Positions 9,131-22,323 of a stretch of 60,899 bases of DNA are shown here, one piece after another; within the stretch, counting starts at the first letter, position 1; every line of letters begins with the position of its first letter. The notes beneath the pieces were generated by a model that saw only the letters and a program-made list of their open reading frames with translations, had not been told where the DNA came from and made no database searches. Origin of the DNA: Pseudorhodobacter antarcticus (GTDB taxonomy: Bacteria > Pseudomonadota > Alphaproteobacteria > Rhodobacterales > Rhodobacteraceae); the NCBI GenBank assembly GCA_945860375.1, contig CAMAQR010000023.1, positions 1-60,899 of the forward strand. The letters are read 5' to 3'. The translations under genes were made by a program, and so were the position numbers.

Positions 9131-9907
9131 ATGGCCTATGAAACGCTGATCGTCGAAATCGAGGATTACACCTGCGTCATCCGCCTGAACCGGCCCGACG
9201 CGTTGAACGCGTTGAATATCAAGCTGATGCAGGAACTGGCGTTGGCTTTGACGGCAGCCGACAAGAATGAGAAAATCCGTTGCATCGTTTTGACCGGGTC
9301 GGAAAAGGCCTTCGCTGCCGGGGCGGATGTGCGCGAAATGGCGACGAAATCCTTTACGGATGTGTTTTTCGACGACCTGTTCGGCCCAGAGACTGAGGCC
9401 ATTCTGCGGGTGCGCAAGCCGATCATCGCTGCGGTCTCCGGCTATTGTTTGGGCGGTGGTTGCGAATTGGCGATGATGTGTGATTTTATTCTTGCGTCAG
9501 AGACTGCCAAATTTGGACAGCCCGAAATCAACCTTGGTATCGTTGCCGGGATGGGCGGCACGCAGCGCCTGACCCGGTTTGTGGGCAAATCGAAGTCGAT
9601 GGACATGCACCTGACCGGGCGATTCATGGATGCGGCAGAGGCTGAACGCTGCGGTCTGGTGTCGCGCGTTGTGCCCGCGAAATCCTTGATGGAAGAGGCG
9701 ATGAAGGCTGCGGGCAAGATCGCCGAGAAATCCGCAATCACCGTGATGGCGGTGAAGGAGGCGGTCAGCCGCGCACAGGAAACCACGCTGCGTGAAGGAT
9801 TGTTGTTTGAACGCCGCCTGTTCCACGCGCTGTTCGCCACCGCTGACCAGAAAGAGGGCATGGCCGCCTTTCTTGAAAAACGTCAGCCGCAATTCCGTGA
9901 CAAATAG
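9131..9907 (+). CDS. Enoyl-CoA hydratase
   Basis: 258 residues of the crotonase family. The oxyanion-hole segment [11 protein letters not shown] is present, and both catalytic glutamates are visible in [11 protein letters not shown] and [20 protein letters not shown]. It probably hydrates short-chain 2-enoyl-CoAs in beta-oxidation in the cytoplasm. It is downstream of mutM by 62 bases in the same direction. Exact substrate range cannot be inferred, and related crotonases (for example phenylacetate PaaF) share these motifs. Confidence 0.93.
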   Translation: MAYETLIVEIEDYTCVIRLNRPDALNALNIKLMQELALALTAADKNEKIRCIVLTGSEKAFAAGADVREMATKSFTDVFFDDLFGPETEAILRVRKPIIAAVSGYCLGGGCELAMMCDFILASETAKFGQPEINLGIVAGMGGTQRLTRFVGKSKSMDMHLTGRFMDAAEAERCGLVSRVVPAKSLMEEAMKAAGKIAEKSAITVMAVKEAVSRAQETTLREGLLFERRLFHALFATADQKEGMAAFLEKRQPQFRDK

Positions 9908-10061
9908 CCGGGAAATTGCTGTTTCCTTTTCAGGGCAGTTCCTCTAAAGGCATTCGATACATGCGTGCGAGCCCGCTTTGGCAGAATCATCCCTTCATGG
10001 TTGAAGGGGCCTTGGGGTTTTTGCGCGACCAAATTAAACCGACCCCAAGGATCCAGATCAA

Positions 10062-10337
10062 ATGGCAAACACTGCCCAGTCCAAAAAGCGCGCTCGTCAG
10101 GCGGAAACCCGGCAAGACATCAACAAGGCCCGCCGCTCGCGTATCCGTACTTTCTTGCGCAAGGTTGAAGAGGCTTTGGCCTCCGGCAACCAGGACGCGG
10201 CAGCTGTCGCGCTGAAGAACGTGCAGCCAGAACTGGCGCGTGGCGTCACCAAAGGCGTGATGCACAAGAACACCGTCGCGCGCAAAATGTCGCGCCTCGC
10301 CTCGCGTGTGAAGGCTTTGGCTGCCCCCGCAGCCTGA
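10062..10337 (+). CDS. rpsT: 30S ribosomal protein S20
   Basis: 91 residues, very basic, beginning [18 protein letters not shown] and containing [20 protein letters not shown], the S20 signature. It binds 16S rRNA in the small subunit. The length is normal for the family. It lies 554 bases upstream of dnaA and is followed immediately by a long perfect inverted repeat that probably ends its transcript. Confidence 0.97.
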   Translation: MANTAQSKKRARQAETRQDINKARRSRIRTFLRKVEEALASGNQDAAAVALKNVQPELARGVTKGVMHKNTVARKMSRLASRVKALAAPAA

Positions 10338-10353
10338 TCTACGCTGACAGAGA

Positions 10354-10393
10354 ATGGATAAGGCGCGGCTGGAAACAGCGGCGCCTTATCCAT
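10354..10393 (+). terminator. Stem-loop after rpsT
   Basis: Perfect 13-base arms (ATGGATAAGGCGC and its complement) flank a 14-base loop, starting 16 bases after the rpsT stop. The T-run is weak (TTTG follows), so termination efficiency is uncertain. Each strand of the stem contains TTATCCATT, two bases away from the DnaA box TTATCCACA. Confidence 0.6.
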
Positions 10394-10891
10394 TTGTCCG
10401 ATGAGTCGTCTGACGTTTTTTGCTGCTGGCGTTGCCATTTTGCACAGGCCGACAGATTCGCTGAGGCAAAGACCTGTCAAGCAACAAGATCGGTTGCGGT
10501 TTCCCATTGCGGCTTGCTACGCTGATCCTGCGATTCACTTCGTCTTGGGGGACATGACGCGGTCGCAAACCTGATTCCATGAGCGGCGCTGCCAAGCCTT
10601 GCTGTTTAAAAGATTGGAAAAAGTGTTTGAGATCAGCGTCTTGAACTGTCTGCGCCGCGTTTTGGCCTGCAGTCATGCAAATGCCGATATCGGGAATGTC
10701 CGGTATGGGAGGTCTGTGTTGTTTCCTGCCCATGTGCTTGTGCGGCCTGTCTTATGTTGCGTCATGCGCGCATCGGTACATGCCGTGAAAGCCTTGGGTA
10801 AGGACGTTTTGGGCCGCAAGCGGTGCATGACGATATTGAAGGCGCAACCGGGGCTGCCCGGAGTAACAGACGCCTGGGGACGGACAGAAGA
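10394..10891. other. rpsT-dnaA intergenic region, no gene recognised
   Basis: About 500 bases with no credible coding sequence on either strand. I see one relaxed DnaA-box match (TTTTGCACA at 10438-10446) but no cluster of TTATCCACA boxes and no AT-rich unwinding element, so I do not call an origin here. The dnaA promoter should lie in this region, but I could not identify -35/-10 boxes with confidence. Confidence 0.5.
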
Positions 10892-12268
10892 ATGACGAAT
10901 GAAGCCTGGGGCAGGGTGCGGGAATCGCTGGTGAAGCGAATCGGCAAGAACAACTATGTCAGCTGGATCGAACCACTGCGCTTGTCGGAATTGACAGATG
11001 GCGTTGTGCGCTTTGAAGTGCCGACGACTTTTTTCGGCGATTGGGTGCTGCGAAATTTCGGCGACCATATTTTGGCGCATCTGAACGCAGAAGGTCAGCT
11101 TGCTGGACGGATTGAATTTTTCGTTCCCGCCCGCGCAGCCGCAGCTGTTCGGCCTGTCGAATTGGCGCCCGTGCCGCGTGTTGCCGCCAAATTGGTTGGC
11201 CGTGCGCGCATGATGAATGACGACGACATGCCTGGCGCGTCTCTGGATGCGCGCTTTACCTTTGACAGCTTTGTGGTTGGCAAACCCAACGAACTGGCTC
11301 ATGCGGCAGCGCGTCGCGTGGCCGAGGGTGGTCCTGTCACGTTCAATCCGTTGTTTTTGTATGGTGGCGTCGGTCTGGGCAAAACCCACTTGATGCACGC
11401 CATCGCCCATGAACTGCACGCCCGCCAGCCACATCTGCGCGTGCTTTACCTGTCGGCGGAACAATTCATGTATCGCTTTGTGCAGGCGCTGCGCGAACGT
11501 CAGATCATGGATTTCAAGGAAATTTTCCGCTCGGTTGACGTGCTGATGGTCGACGATGTGCAGTTTATCGCGGGCAAAGACTCGACGCAGGAAGAGTTCT
11601 TTCACACCTTCAATGCCTTGGTCGATCAGAACAAACAGATCATCATTTCGGCTGACCGCGCTCCGGGTGAGATCAAGGATCTCGAAGACCGGATCAAGTC
11701 GCGCCTGCAATGCGGGTTGGTGGTCGACCTTCACCCCACCGATTACGAACTTCGGCTGGGCATCTTGCAGCAGAAGGTTGAGTTTTATCGCCAGCAATAC
11801 AAAGGCTTGGTGATCTCCAACGGCGTTCTGGAATTTCTTGCCCACCGTATCACCACCAATGTCCGCGTGCTGGAAGGCGCTTTGACCCGCCTTTTCGCCT
11901 TTGCCTCATTGGTGGGTCGCGAAATCACGCTGGAACTGGCGCAGGATTGTCTTGCCGACATTCTGCGTGCCTCGGATCGCAAGCTGACGATTGAAGAAAT
12001 TCAGCGCAAGGTGGCCGAGCATTACAACATTCGCTTGTCAGATATGATCGGCCCGAAACGTCTTCGCAATATCGCGCGGCCGCGTCAGGTCGCAATGTAT
12101 CTGGCCAAGCAACTGACCCCGCGCAGTCTGCCGGAAATCGGACGGCGATTTGGCGGCCGTGATCACACCACGATCATGCACGGCGTGCGCAAAATCGAAG
12201 AACTGATGACGACTGATTCGCAGCTTTCGGACGATCTGCAACTTCTGCGGCGCTTGCTGCAGGCTTAA
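10892..12268 (+). CDS. dnaA: Chromosomal replication initiator protein DnaA
   Basis: 458 residues. Domain I starts MTNEAWGRVRESLVKRIG. The AAA+ domain has Walker A GGVGLGKTHL (about residue 157) and Walker B VLMVDDVQFI. The C-terminal domain IV has the DNA-binding signature GGRDHTTIMHG (about 420). ATG at 10892 matches the usual alphaproteobacterial start; the open frame extends 23 codons upstream without homology. It initiates replication by binding DnaA boxes. A GC stem at 12279-12298 follows the stop before dnaN, but it lacks a T-run, so dnaA and dnaN may be partly cotranscribed. Confidence 0.98.
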   Translation: MTNEAWGRVRESLVKRIGKNNYVSWIEPLRLSELTDGVVRFEVPTTFFGDWVLRNFGDHILAHLNAEGQLAGRIEFFVPARAAAAVRPVELAPVPRVAAKLVGRARMMNDDDMPGASLDARFTFDSFVVGKPNELAHAAARRVAEGGPVTFNPLFLYGGVGLGKTHLMHAIAHELHARQPHLRVLYLSAEQFMYRFVQALRERQIMDFKEIFRSVDVLMVDDVQFIAGKDSTQEEFFHTFNALVDQNKQIIISADRAPGEIKDLEDRIKSRLQCGLVVDLHPTDYELRLGILQQKVEFYRQQYKGLVISNGVLEFLAHRITTNVRVLEGALTRLFAFASLVGREITLELAQDCLADILRASDRKLTIEEIQRKVAEHYNIRLSDMIGPKRLRNIARPRQVAMYLAKQLTPRSLPEIGRRFGGRDHTTIMHGVRKIEELMTTDSQLSDDLQLLRRLLQA

Positions 12269-12391
12269 ACGGGCCTTGCCGGGGTCGACCAGCCCCGGAA
12301 ACGCTTTCAAACTCCCGAAAATGCTTGTGAAGCGGGAAAAACCGGGTAGTTTCGACCTCCCCGCAGGGGGTGTCGGCAAGGGGAATGGACC

Positions 12392-13510
12392 ATGAAGATC
12401 ACTATCGAACGCGGCACGCTTTTGAAGGCGCTGGCACAGGCCCAATCGGTTGTCGAGCGCCGCAACACCATTCCAATTCTGGCGAACGTGCTGATCGAGG
12501 CAGAGGGCAACACTGTGTCGTTCCGCGCCACCGATCTGGATATCGAAGTGGTTGATCGCGCCCCGGCACTGGTCGAACGCGCCGGGGCCACCACGGTTTC
12601 GGCGGTGATGTTGCATGAAATCATCCGCAAGCTGCCCGATGGGTCGCTGGTGGCCCTGACTGAAGACGCGGCCTCGGGCCGTCTGACCATCGCTGCGGGG
12701 CGGTCGACCTTCAGTTTGGCGACCCTGCCGCGTGAAGATTTCCCAGTGATGGCGACCTCTGAATATTCGTCAAACTTCGCAGCCCCCGCCCCGGTGTTGC
12801 GTCGTCTGTTCGACAAGGCGAAGTTCGCGATTTCGACGGAGGAAACCCGGTATTATCTGAATGGCGTTTACATGCATGTGTCTACGGGTGAGGTCGGCGC
12901 GGTCCTGCGTTGTGTGGCCACCGACGGCCACCGTCTGGCCCGCATTGACGCGCCGCTGCCCGAGGGGGCGCAGGGAATGCCCGGCGTGATTGTGCCGCGC
13001 AAGACCGTGAATGAGTTGAAGAAACTGCTGGACGATGACGACGCGATGATTGCGGTTTCGGTTTCCGAAACGAAGGTTCGCTTTGCCACGCCGCTGATCA
13101 CCCTGACCTCAAAGGTGATCGACGGCACCTTCCCCGATTACACCCGTGTCATTCCAACTGGCAACACCCGCCGCCTTGAAGTGGACGCCAGTGAATTCGC
13201 CAGGGCGGTGGACCGGGTGGCAACAGTCTCGTCGGAACGCTCGCGCGCGGTGAAGTTGTCGTTGGACGAAGACCGTCTGATCCTGTCAGTGAACGCGCCT
13301 GACTCAGGTGCTGCCGAGGAAGAACTGGCCGTCGCCTACTCGGATGAACGGCTGGAGATCGGCTTTAACGCCAAGTACCTGCTGGAAATCGCTTCGCAGG
13401 TGGACCGCGAGAATGCTGTGTTCATGTTCAACTCCTCTGGCGATCCGACCTTGATGCGTGAAGGCAATGACATGTCGGCGGTTTACGTTGTCATGCCGAT
13501 GCGCGTGTAA
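12392..13510 (+). CDS. dnaN: DNA polymerase III beta subunit (sliding clamp)
   Basis: 372 residues with the three-fold clamp architecture. MKITIERGTLLKALAQAQSV and RRNTIPILANVLIEAEGN mark domain 1. RCVATDGHRLARIDAPLPEG marks domain 2. The C-terminus AVYVVMPMRV is the conserved end with the M-P-M-R motif that forms the partner-binding pocket. It confers processivity on DNA polymerase III. It lies 123 bases after dnaA and 65 bases before recF. Confidence 0.98.
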   Translation: MKITIERGTLLKALAQAQSVVERRNTIPILANVLIEAEGNTVSFRATDLDIEVVDRAPALVERAGATTVSAVMLHEIIRKLPDGSLVALTEDAASGRLTIAAGRSTFSLATLPREDFPVMATSEYSSNFAAPAPVLRRLFDKAKFAISTEETRYYLNGVYMHVSTGEVGAVLRCVATDGHRLARIDAPLPEGAQGMPGVIVPRKTVNELKKLLDDDDAMIAVSVSETKVRFATPLITLTSKVIDGTFPDYTRVIPTGNTRRLEVDASEFARAVDRVATVSSERSRAVKLSLDEDRLILSVNAPDSGAAEEELAVAYSDERLEIGFNAKYLLEIASQVDRENAVFMFNSSGDPTLMREGNDMSAVYVVMPMRV

Positions 13511-13520
13511 CAGGCGACCC

Positions 13521-13570
13521 GGGGGTTTCGCCCCCTGACCTGCAGAATATTTGGGCCAACAGGAAAGGGA
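13521..13570 (+). repeat. Intergenic hairpin-plus-tail module, copy 1 (dnaN-recF)
   Basis: A GGGGG-TTTCG-CCCCC hairpin (13521-13535) is followed by a tail containing AATATTTGGGCCAACAGGAA just before the recF start. It resembles two other intergenic modules at 43247-43300 and 56179-56230, although it is the most divergent copy. The function is unknown; the hairpin could attenuate read-through from dnaN. Confidence 0.5.
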
Positions 13571-13575
13571 AAAGC

Positions 13576-14670
13576 GTGAGTGGGCTTGCCATAACCGCGC
13601 TGACCTTGTCGCATTTTCGCAGCCACAAGGCGGCGCGCTTGGCATTTGATGGGCGCCCCGTTGCGATTGTAGGCCCGAACGGTGCCGGCAAAACCAATGT
13701 GCTGGAAGCGGTATCGCTGCTTTCGCCGGGCCGGGGATTGCGCCGCGCCGGGGCGGATGAGATTGCGCGCAAACCTGAGTCGTTGGGCTGGAAAATCAGT
13801 GCCGATGTGCGCGGATTGGGGGCCGATCATCAGGTGGAGACTTGGGCAGAGGGCGGTGAGAGTCGCACCGTCCGGGTCGATGGCAAAACCGCCACCCAGA
13901 CCAGTCTGGGCCGGATTCTGCGCGTTCTGTGGCTGGTGCCCGCGATGGACAGGCTGTGGATCGAGGCTGCAGAAGGTCGCCGCCGGTTTTTGGACCGCAT
14001 GACCCTGTCCTTTGCCCCCGACCATGCCGAGGCGGCTCTGACTTACGAAAAGGCCATGCGTGACCGCAACCGCTTGCTGAAAGACGGCGTGACCGATGCG
14101 CATTGGTACGCGGTGCTGGAATCCAGAATGGCCACCACTGGCGCGCAGATCACCGCCAACCGCCAAGCCGCATTGGCCCGTCTGGCTGCGGCGCAAGAGG
14201 GCGTTGACACCGCCTTTCCCCGCGCCGGCCTAAGCCTGACCGGGCCAGAGGGCGAGGTTGACCCGGCCGATCTTGGCCCGGCGCTGTCGGAAAACCGCCG
14301 CCGCGATTTGGCCGCCGGCCGCACGTTGATTGGGCCGCATCGCGCTGATATGTCTGCGATTTATATCGCCAAAGCTGTTCCAGCCGAGCAATGCTCAACT
14401 GGCGAACAAAAGGCCCTGTTGATCAGTCTGATCCTTGCCAATGCCCGCGCTTTGGCCGCCGATCTGGGGGCCGCGCCGATTCTTTTGCTGGACGAAGTTG
14501 CGGCGCATCTGGACGCGTCGCGTCGCGCCTCGCTTTACGACGAACTCTGCGCTTTGGGCGCGCAGGCGTTGATGACCGGCACCGAGCCCTCGCTGTTTGA
14601 CAGCCTTGGCGACCGCGCTCAAACCTTCACCGTCGCCGAGGAAAATGGCACTTCAAGGATCATCGCATGA
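13576..14670 (+). CDS. recF: DNA replication and repair protein RecF
   Basis: 364 residues of an SMC-like ATPase that helps load RecA at gapped DNA. Walker A is GPNGAGKTNVLEAVSLL near residue 35. The signature motif region is QCSTGEQKALLISLILANA, and Walker B is PILLLDEVAAHLD. The GTG at 13576 is preceded by AGGAAAGGG. The stop overlaps the start of the next gene by four bases (ATGA at 14667-14670), so recF is translationally coupled to a VOC-GNAT fusion, an unusual neighbour. Confidence 0.96.
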   Translation: MSGLAITALTLSHFRSHKAARLAFDGRPVAIVGPNGAGKTNVLEAVSLLSPGRGLRRAGADEIARKPESLGWKISADVRGLGADHQVETWAEGGESRTVRVDGKTATQTSLGRILRVLWLVPAMDRLWIEAAEGRRRFLDRMTLSFAPDHAEAALTYEKAMRDRNRLLKDGVTDAHWYAVLESRMATTGAQITANRQAALARLAAAQEGVDTAFPRAGLSLTGPEGEVDPADLGPALSENRRRDLAAGRTLIGPHRADMSAIYIAKAVPAEQCSTGEQKALLISLILANARALAADLGAAPILLLDEVAAHLDASRRASLYDELCALGAQALMTGTEPSLFDSLGDRAQTFTVAEENGTSRIIA

Positions 14671-15614
14671 ACCCGCAGCGCGTAACTTTGATCACTCTTG
14701 GCGTTACCGATCTGGACGCAGCGCGCGCCTTCTACGCCCGCTTGGGGTGGGTACAGCACTCTGGTACCGCAGGAGTGGCATTCTACCAGATGCATGGGGC
14801 GGTACTGGGGTTGTTTGGACGTGAGGCATTGGCCGATGATCAGGGCCGCCCCGGTGCCACCTTGGGGACAGGCGCGATCACGCTGGCGCAGAATTTTGCC
14901 ACCGAGGCCGAAGTCGATGCAGCTTATGCCACCGCCCTTGCCGCAGGTGCGCAGGCGATAAAGCCTCCAGAAAAGGTATTTTGGGGCGGATATTCGGGCT
15001 ATTGGGCCGACCCGGAAGGTCATGTCTGGGAAGTGGCGGTGAATCCGTTTTGGCCCCTTGCCGCCGACGGTCGGCTGATCCTGCCGAACGAATGTGAACG
15101 GATATTAGAGAATGATCTTTCTGCGGTGGATGAGGCGCAGATTGCCGCGCTTTTGCACCGCTCCTTTCGCACTGACTTTGGCGGGCGTAGCTATTTTCGC
15201 ACCCGTCACCAACTGCGCTTGGTGATCCGGGAGGGTGGCGCGATCCTGGCTCATATGGCGCTGCAATTCAGGGCCATGCGTTTGGGCAGGCAACTGATCC
15301 ATGTCGCGACTTTGGGCGATGTGGCGACTGATCCCAACCATCGCGGCAAAGGGCTTGCCAGCAAGCTATTGCAGGCCGCGATCAATGAGGCGCGCCAGTC
15401 GCGCGCCAGTCATCTTTTGCTGTTCGGAAACGGGTCGCTTTACACCTCTGCGGGCTTCCGTCCCGCCCAAAATCTGCTGCACTTTCTTGACCTTGATGGC
15501 GCGAAAACTGGTGGTCTTCGAAAAGAACAGGCAAAAGAGTTGCAGGTGCTTTCCTTGGCCGGCGCGCCATGGGAAAACGATGCCGAACTCGATGTTTTGG
15601 GCGGGTTGTTCTGA
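14667..15614 (+). CDS. VOC (glyoxalase-like) domain fused to GNAT acetyltransferase domain
   Basis: 315 residues in one uninterrupted frame. Residues about 5-125 form a VOC fold (VTLITLGVTDLDAARAFYAR, later GYWADPEGHVWEVAVNPFWP). Stand-alone VOC proteins of this type usually end a few residues after NPFxPL. Here the chain continues through a short acidic linker (about 135-150) into a GNAT domain with acetyl-CoA loop VATDPNHRGKGLASKLLQAA (about 217-236) and a terminal YTSAGFRPA. The substrate is unknown. It could be a true bifunctional enzyme or a recent fusion of adjacent genes after loss of a stop codon. It is coupled to recF upstream and lies 7 bases before the LysE-type gene. Confidence 0.85.
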   Translation: MNPQRVTLITLGVTDLDAARAFYARLGWVQHSGTAGVAFYQMHGAVLGLFGREALADDQGRPGATLGTGAITLAQNFATEAEVDAAYATALAAGAQAIKPPEKVFWGGYSGYWADPEGHVWEVAVNPFWPLAADGRLILPNECERILENDLSAVDEAQIAALLHRSFRTDFGGRSYFRTRHQLRLVIREGGAILAHMALQFRAMRLGRQLIHVATLGDVATDPNHRGKGLASKLLQAAINEARQSRASHLLLFGNGSLYTSAGFRPAQNLLHFLDLDGAKTGGLRKEQAKELQVLSLAGAPWENDAELDVLGGLF

Positions 15615-15621
15615 GGATAAA

Positions 15622-16242
15622 ATGTCCATCACCGCATATCAACTTTTCCTTTACACTCTGGGAATGGCGGGGCTTTGGGCCGTACCTGGCCCAGTCTGGC
15701 TGGCGCTGACCGCGCGCGCGCTGTCAGGAGGATTTGCGGCGGCCTGGCCCTTGGCGGTGGGAGTGGCGCTGGGCGATCTGATCTGGCCGCTGGCGGCAAT
15801 ATTGGGCCTCAGCTGGATCAGCAGCAGCTATGGCGATGTGTTGTCTATCCTGCGCTGGGTTGCGGCGGTGGTCTTCATTGTGATGGGGGCGATGTTGATC
15901 TGGCGGCCCGGAGTCACAATGGACCCCGACAGCCGCCTGACGCGCCCGGGTCGGCTGGCGGGCTTTTCGGTGGGTGTCGCTGCGGTGATCGGCAACCCCA
16001 AAGCGATTCTCTTTTACATGGGCGCGCTGCCGGGGTTTTTCACGCTGGGCAATCTGACAGTGGTCGATACTATCCTGATCATTAGCGCTTCGGCGTTGGT
16101 GCCGATGCTGGGAAACCTTGGCCTTGCGTTGTTTCTGGACCGCGCCCGCGCCCTGTTGGCAAGCCCGGAACGGATGCAGCGAATGAACGTGATTTCCGGC
16201 TGTTTGCTGGTGCTGGTTGGAGCGGTTATCCCCTTCCTCTAA
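15622..16242 (+). CDS. LysE/RhtB-family amino-acid exporter
   Basis: 206 residues with about six hydrophobic segments, starting MSITAYQLFLYTLGMAGLWA and containing the family element AVIGNPKAILFYMGALPGFF. Proteins of this family export amino acids or derivatives across the inner membrane. The ATG at 15622 follows GAGGATAA. The long open frame upstream of it overlaps the fusion gene and is not coding. The substrate cannot be deduced. Confidence 0.9.
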   Translation: MSITAYQLFLYTLGMAGLWAVPGPVWLALTARALSGGFAAAWPLAVGVALGDLIWPLAAILGLSWISSSYGDVLSILRWVAAVVFIVMGAMLIWRPGVTMDPDSRLTRPGRLAGFSVGVAAVIGNPKAILFYMGALPGFFTLGNLTVVDTILIISASALVPMLGNLGLALFLDRARALLASPERMQRMNVISGCLLVLVGAVIPFL

Positions 16243-16265
16243 CCCCTAAATCTTGTGTCCAAGGC

Positions 16266-18774
<2,509 letters not shown>

Positions 18775-18780
18775 ACCATC

Positions 18781-18810
18781 GCCCCCGCGCCAAAAGCCGG
18801 GGGCGTTTTT
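18781..18810 (+). terminator. Rho-independent terminator of gyrB
   Basis: GCCCCCG and CGGGGGC arms (18781-18787 and 18798-18804) with a 10-base loop are followed by G and five T. The position is ideal for ending the gyrB transcript. Confidence 0.85.
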
Positions 18811-18830
18811 CTGTCCTGAATCTGGAAATC

Positions 18831-18907
18831 TGGTGACCCCGGCGTGATTCGAACACGCGGCCTACGGTTTAGGAAACCGTCGCTCTATCCGGCTGAGCTA
18901 CGGAGTC
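18831..18907 (-). tRNA. tRNA-Arg (anticodon CCT)
   Basis: Read on the minus strand, the gene begins GACTCCG at 18907, has the D-arm GTAGCTCAGCCGGATAGAGC, an anticodon stem ACGGT/ACCGT around a TTCCTAA loop (anticodon CCT), the T-arm GTTCGAATC and a 3' acceptor strand CGGGGTC, with an encoded A-CCA to 18831. The seven acceptor pairs form with one G-T wobble. It decodes the rare AGG codon. Confidence 0.97.
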
Positions 18908-18976
18908 ATGCGACCTTACATGCGAAAATTCCTGCGCAGATGCAACAGGCTTGGCATGTCGAAAGGAGTGGAAGTT

Positions 18977-19012
18977 AAGGGGGAGTGAATTTTTGGCCCA
19001 CCACTCCCCCTT
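18977..19012. repeat. 11-base inverted repeat between tRNA-Arg and the LacI-family gene
   Basis: The arms AAGGGGGAGTG (18977-18987) and CACTCCCCCTT (19002-19012) are perfect complements with a 14-base loop. There is no T-run on the plus strand and no gene end immediately next to it on either strand. It could be a leader structure upstream of tRNA-Arg or a leftover of an element. Confidence 0.5.
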
Positions 19013-19073
19013 GGGTCCATTGCGTCAGGGTTGAGAGCTTGCAGGACGCGCCGGATATCGCCAACCCGAGGGC

Positions 19074-19087
19074 TGTTAGCGTTAACA
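19074..19087. promoter_or_regulatory. Probable LacI-family operator 1
   Basis: TGTTAGCGTTAACA is one base away from the perfect palindrome TGTTAGCGCTAACA, with the central CG typical of LacI-family sites. It lies 75 bases before the start of the LacI-family gene and resembles gluconate-repressor (GntR) operators of the TGTTA-N4-TAACA form. Confidence 0.6.
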
Positions 19088-19119
19088 TAGCCGATTATCC
19101 TTGCTTGGACAAGGGGGTG

Positions 19120-19133
19120 TTTTGGCGCTAACA
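19120..19133. promoter_or_regulatory. Probable LacI-family operator 2 (degenerate)
   Basis: TTTTGGCGCTAACA matches the palindrome TGTTAGCGCTAACA at 12 of 14 positions. Its centre is 46 bases from site 1, between that site and the GTG start at 19162. The pair suggests negative autoregulation. Confidence 0.45.
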
Positions 19134-19161
19134 AGGGGAGAGGCAAAAAACAGGACAGCCC

Positions 19162-20199
19162 GTGAGCAAACCGCCAATCCCCGATACCCGCCGCACCCTG
19201 ACATTGCGTGACGTTTCAGAAGCCTCTGGCGTCAGCGAAATGACCGTCAGCCGCGTGTTGCGCAACCGCGGCGATGTGTCGGGAGCAACGCGCGAACGGG
19301 TGCTAGAGGCGGCGCGTCGTCTGGGCTACGTCCCGAACAAAATCGCGGGGGCGCTGGCCAGTCAGCGTGTCAATCTGGTCGGCGTGATCATACCGTCGCT
19401 CTCCAATATGGTTTTCCCCGAGGTTTTGACCGGGATTTCAGAGGTTTTGGACGATACTGGCCTGCAACCCGTTGTCGGCGTCACCAACTACTCGCCCAGC
19501 CGCGAAGAATCGGTGCTGTATGAAATGTTGTCTTGGCGCCCTTCGGGGGTGATTTTGGCCGGGTTGGAACATACCGACGCCGCCCGCGCGATGCTGGCGC
19601 AGGCTGGGATCCCGATTGTCGAGATCATGGATATCGACGGCGACCCCGTGGACAGCGCCGTTGGTATTTCGCATCGTCGCGCCGGTCGACAGATGGCCGA
19701 GACGATCATCGCGGCGGGCTACCGCAACATCGCGTTCTTGGGGACGATGATGCCCCATGACCACCGTGCCCGCAAACGGCTTGAGGGGTTTGAAGAGGCC
19801 TTGGCCAAAGCGGGTCTGGCCTTGGTGGACCGTGAATTCTATTCCGGTGGCTCTGCGCTTTTGAAAGGTCGTGAAATGACCGAAGCCGTGCTGACGCGTC
19901 GTCCGCAGGTTGATTTTCTTTATTACTCCAATGACATGATTGGTGCGGGTGGGCTTTTGTACTGCTTGCACAAGGGCATCGATGTGCCCGGTCGCATCGG
20001 TTTGGCTGGATTTAACGGCGTCGAGTTGCTGGATGGGCTGCCGCGCAAGCTTGCCACCATGGATGCGTGCCGGTTGGAAATTGGCCGCCGCGCGGCGGAA
20101 ATCATCGCTGGAAAGCGCACCAGTGGGGTGGTGGGCGGTGAGGTTCTTGAACTCTTCCCAACCCTCCAACCAGGCGACACTATACGCAAACCAGTATGA
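19162..20199 (+). CDS. LacI-family transcriptional regulator (GntR/gluconate-repressor-like)
   Basis: 345 residues. An N-terminal helix-turn-helix LTLRDVSEASGVSEMTVSRV and hinge helix (KIAGALASQRVN) precede a periplasmic-binding-like sensor domain. The GTG start at 19162 was chosen because the HTH begins shortly after. The sequence resembles LacI-type GntR repressors that sense gluconate-like sugars, but the ligand cannot be fixed. No sugar-catabolic operon lies next to it; the nearest carbohydrate gene is a GH3 pseudogene 2 kb away. Two likely operators upstream point to autoregulation. Confidence 0.9.
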   Translation: MSKPPIPDTRRTLTLRDVSEASGVSEMTVSRVLRNRGDVSGATRERVLEAARRLGYVPNKIAGALASQRVNLVGVIIPSLSNMVFPEVLTGISEVLDDTGLQPVVGVTNYSPSREESVLYEMLSWRPSGVILAGLEHTDAARAMLAQAGIPIVEIMDIDGDPVDSAVGISHRRAGRQMAETIIAAGYRNIAFLGTMMPHDHRARKRLEGFEEALAKAGLALVDREFYSGGSALLKGREMTEAVLTRRPQVDFLYYSNDMIGAGGLLYCLHKGIDVPGRIGLAGFNGVELLDGLPRKLATMDACRLEIGRRAAEIIAGKRTSGVVGGEVLELFPTLQPGDTIRKPV

Positions 20200-20243
20200 C
20201 CATTCATTCATAATTGGCGTATGGGGGCTGAGTCACCCCTTAC

Positions 20244-22310
<2,067 letters not shown>

Positions 22311-22323
22311 TCACAAGAACCGT

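Noticed and set aside
10338..10891. Replication origin next to dnaA
   Set aside because: No cluster of DnaA boxes and no AT-rich unwinding element visible; in many alphaproteobacteria the origin lies elsewhere. Skew analysis of the whole chromosome would be needed.
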